A stretch of 6,689 nt of DNA from Acidobacteriota bacterium (GTDB taxonomy: Bacteria; Acidobacteriota; Terriglobia; Terriglobales; Acidobacteriaceae): positions 1 through 6,689 of the forward strand of contig JAJXYW010000140.1 in the NCBI GenBank assembly GCA_021780415.1, in the 5' to 3' direction. Shown here piece after piece: positions 5,591 to 6,689 of the stretch. The position numbers and the translations under genes are program-made. How positions within the stretch are numbered: the first letter of the stretch is position 1; each line of letters begins with the position of its first letter. The notes beneath the pieces are model-generated. The model was not told where the DNA came from. It searched no databases and saw nothing but the letters and a program-made list of their open reading frames with translations.

Positions 5591-5656
5591 GGGGGGAACG
5601 AAGCCGGAAACCAGGCGGCCGAATCCAGATTCCCCCCGGCCCGTCGTCCACCGGGG
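5591..5656. other. Two mutually exclusive potential hairpins
   Basis: GGGGGGAA (5591-5598) can pair with TTCCCCCC (5630-5637), with an inner GCCG/CGGC stem (5603-5606 with 5616-5619). The C-run is shared by a second stem, CCCCGG (5634-5639) with CCGGGG (5651-5656), so only one can form at a time. It may be a structured RNA, a terminator remnant or chance in GC-rich DNA. Confidence 0.25.
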
Positions 5657-5795
5657 AGGACGCTCAGTGGGCCATGGTCGGCGAAACGGGTGGCGCGAGC
5701 GTGCCGGCCGGGAGGCGTTAGGCGCAATGATGGGTCGTGTCGGCCTGCGGGGCTCCATTCGGGCGGGCGGTCTGGTTTCAGGGTGGTCCTGGCTT

Positions 5796-5828
5796 GTTTC
5801 CGGGGTGGGAGGAAACTAGACGCGCGTC
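5796..5828 (-). terminator. Palindrome plus inverted repeat just after the integrase, possible terminator or attachment core
   Basis: Five bases beyond the integrase stop lies the perfect 10-bp palindrome GACGCGCGTC (5819-5828). Two bases further is an inverted repeat, GTTTCC (5796-5801) and GGAAAC (5811-5816), with a 9-nt spacer. On the minus strand this would form two consecutive hairpins after the stop codon. Tyrosine recombinases also use inverted arms around a short spacer next to their own gene, so an attachment-site role is possible. Nothing in the window decides between these. Confidence 0.3.
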
Positions 5829-5833
5829 AGGCA

Positions 5834-6689
5834 CTAGGGGGCGGGCACGGTGTTCGGCGCAACGGGGACCGCCACGGTGTTCGACGCAATAGTGACCGCC
5901 ACGGCGTTTGGCGCATTGGTGGGTTGTGGCGCTGTCGGGGGGTGTTGCTCGATGGTCGCGTTGGTGGTCGTGGTGGCGAGTACGGGGTGGAGTGGTTCTT
6001 CCCCGGTGAGGTGTTGGGCGAGGCGTTTGAGGGTGCTGCCGAGGTTCGCGTCGTGGATTTCGCTTGCGGCCTCGTCCACCATGCCCTTCTGCACGAGCAA
6101 GCGGAACATTTTGACGAAGAGTTCTTCTTTGAGGTCGTGCACGGCTTGGTGTTCGTACGCCTTTTTGAGGTCGAGGACGGCTCCGCACTTCGCGCAGTAC
6201 TCGCTTTTGGCCGGGTTGATGTCGTTGCAGATCCTGCACACGATGGGCTGGAGTTCCTGGTGTTCTTGTTGGGTGGGGGTGAGGTTGTTTTCGCGGAGGA
6301 TGGCGTTGTTCGCGTCTTGGTCGATGAGGTGGCTGTATGTGGCGAGCATGTTGCTGCCGGGCGTCCAGCCGAAGTATGCCTTGGCTTGTTGTTCGTTCAT
6401 GATGCCGTTCGCGAGCACGTAGGTGGCGCGCGAGTGGCGGAAGAGGTGGGGGTGGACTGGTTTGGTGATGCCGGCGCGTTTGAAGTACCGGATGAGCGCG
6501 TACCTGATCGTGTCGTACTTGAGGTGTTTTGGCGTGCTCGTGTACTGGTAGTACACCCACAGGGGGCTTTCCGGGTTGTCTTTGAAGGGGTGGTTTTGGA
6601 GCCACACGGTGAGGTAGGGGGCGCTGCTGATGATCATGGGGCTGCGCTGTCCCGTCTTGCCGTTCACATCGAGCGTGTACCCGTGGGGG
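5834..6689 (-). CDS. Archaeal-type tyrosine recombinase/integrase, N-terminus beyond window (partial)
   Basis: This frame runs in from the right edge (284 codons visible) and ends at TAG (5836-5834). It begins inside the catalytic domain: the hairpin lysine in VNGKTGQRSP, then HPHLFRHSRATY carrying the H-x-x-R pair, then AYFGWTPGS with tryptophan at the His/Trp position, then the tyrosine nucleophile in MLATYSHL. The first catalytic arginine and the DNA-binding N-terminal domain should lie outside the window. After the catalytic core comes a zinc ribbon, CRIC-x10-CAKC, followed by GAVLDL, typical of archaeal members. The enzyme cuts and rejoins DNA to integrate or excise an element. A long tail follows: helices (about 175-225), then a Pro/Thr/Ala-rich, low-complexity end with a 9-residue repeat. 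The GTG at 6667 is not the real start because the motif order requires more protein upstream. It suggests the cluster sits on, or beside, an integrated element. Confidence 0.9.
   Translation of the reverse strand, partial: PHGYTLDVNGKTGQRSPMIISSAPYLTVWLQNHPFKDNPESPLWVYYQYTSTPKHLKYDTIRYALIRYFKRAGITKPVHPHLFRHSRATYVLANGIMNEQQAKAYFGWTPGSNMLATYSHLIDQDANNAILRENNLTPTQQEHQELQPIVCRICNDINPAKSEYCAKCGAVLDLKKAYEHQAVHDLKEELFVKMFRLLVQKGMVDEAASEIHDANLGSTLKRLAQHLTGEEPLHPVLATTTTNATIEQHPPTAPQPTNAPNAVAVTIASNTVAVPVAPNTVPAP
5846..5926 (-). repeat. 27-bp tandem repeat coding for the integrase tail
   Basis: Three units of 27 bp lie at 5846-5872, 5873-5899 and 5900-5926. The first two differ at four positions; the third is more diverged. 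They encode a 9-residue repeat near the C-terminus (NAPNAVAVT, IASNTVAVP, VAPNTVPAP). The unit is a multiple of three, so the frame is kept, unlike the heptamer array nearby. The tail is probably flexible and not needed for catalysis. Confidence 0.75.

Larger units (their letters stand above)
4754..5833. other. Long intergenic region (about 1.1 kb), G+T-rich on the plus strand
   Basis: I see no convincing gene between the integrase and the cluster. From about 5000 to 5540 the plus strand is strikingly rich in G and T, so a minus-strand transcript would be rich in A and C and poor in G. That is the composition of Rho-type termination regions in bacteria, but it may just reflect repeat-derived DNA. 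The region contains the 14-bp and 7-bp repeats, possible hairpins near 5591-5656, and the palindrome and inverted repeat after the integrase. A 59-codon minus frame (5192-5013) has AGGAG 8 nt before its ATG, but its product is a low-complexity Pro/Thr/His-rich peptide. No tRNA or other RNA gene was recognised. The region could hold the element's attachment site. Confidence 0.55.

Noticed and set aside
5426..5758. Minus-strand frames of 88-110 codons over the heptamer array.
   Set aside because: They read the repeat as Gln/Ser/Asn/Pro-rich peptide and lack a ribosome site; the repeat unit is not a multiple of three.

Overview
The window is GC-rich (about 60% by eye) and every gene I support lies on the minus strand, so transcription runs from high to low coordinates. 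The best taxonomic clue is the partial tyrosine recombinase at the right edge. Its catalytic motifs, followed by a CxxC-x10-CxxC zinc ribbon, look like the archaeal integrase family. A BRE/TATA-like promoter before the main cluster agrees with this. Strong Shine-Dalgarno sequences precede several genes, which fits an archaeon that uses leadered mRNAs or a bacterium. The proteins are not markedly acidic, so a haloarchaeon is unlikely. I read it as a non-halophilic, GC-rich archaeon (possibly Thermoplasmatota-like) with moderate confidence; a bacterium is not excluded.

Layout in transcription order. (1) 6689-5834: C-terminal part of the integrase, with an unusual repetitive Pro/Thr/Ala-rich tail. 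(2) 5833-4754: about 1.1 kb without a convincing gene. It is strongly G+T-rich on the plus strand and holds a palindrome and inverted repeat just after the integrase stop, potential hairpins, a tandem 7-bp repeat and a 14-bp repeat. A promoter-like element sits at its far end. (3) 4753-1152: a compact cluster. It encodes a 108-aa protein with an HxxxCxxC zinc-finger-like motif, a 411-aa mannitol-dehydrogenase-fold protein, possibly a 78-aa Pro-rich protein, a 254-aa ComEC-type metallo-beta-lactamase-fold protein, a 226-aa multi-spanning membrane protein and a 77-aa small protein. (4) 1151-921: intergenic, with a hairpin that may end the cluster and the upstream region of the next gene. (5) 920 to 1: N-terminal part of a membrane-anchored PAS sensor protein, cut by the window edge.

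The cluster is the interesting part. The first two genes overlap by 11 nt, and the MBL and membrane genes are 4 nt apart, so they are probably co-expressed. It combines a small metal-binding-type protein, a nucleotide-dependent dehydrogenase relative with a changed active-site residue, a soluble MBL hydrolase and a membrane protein, close to an integrase. I do not recognise this combination as a named pathway or defence system. Its function (defence, surface polyol metabolism, or something else) is open. The PAS protein is probably a separate host gene.
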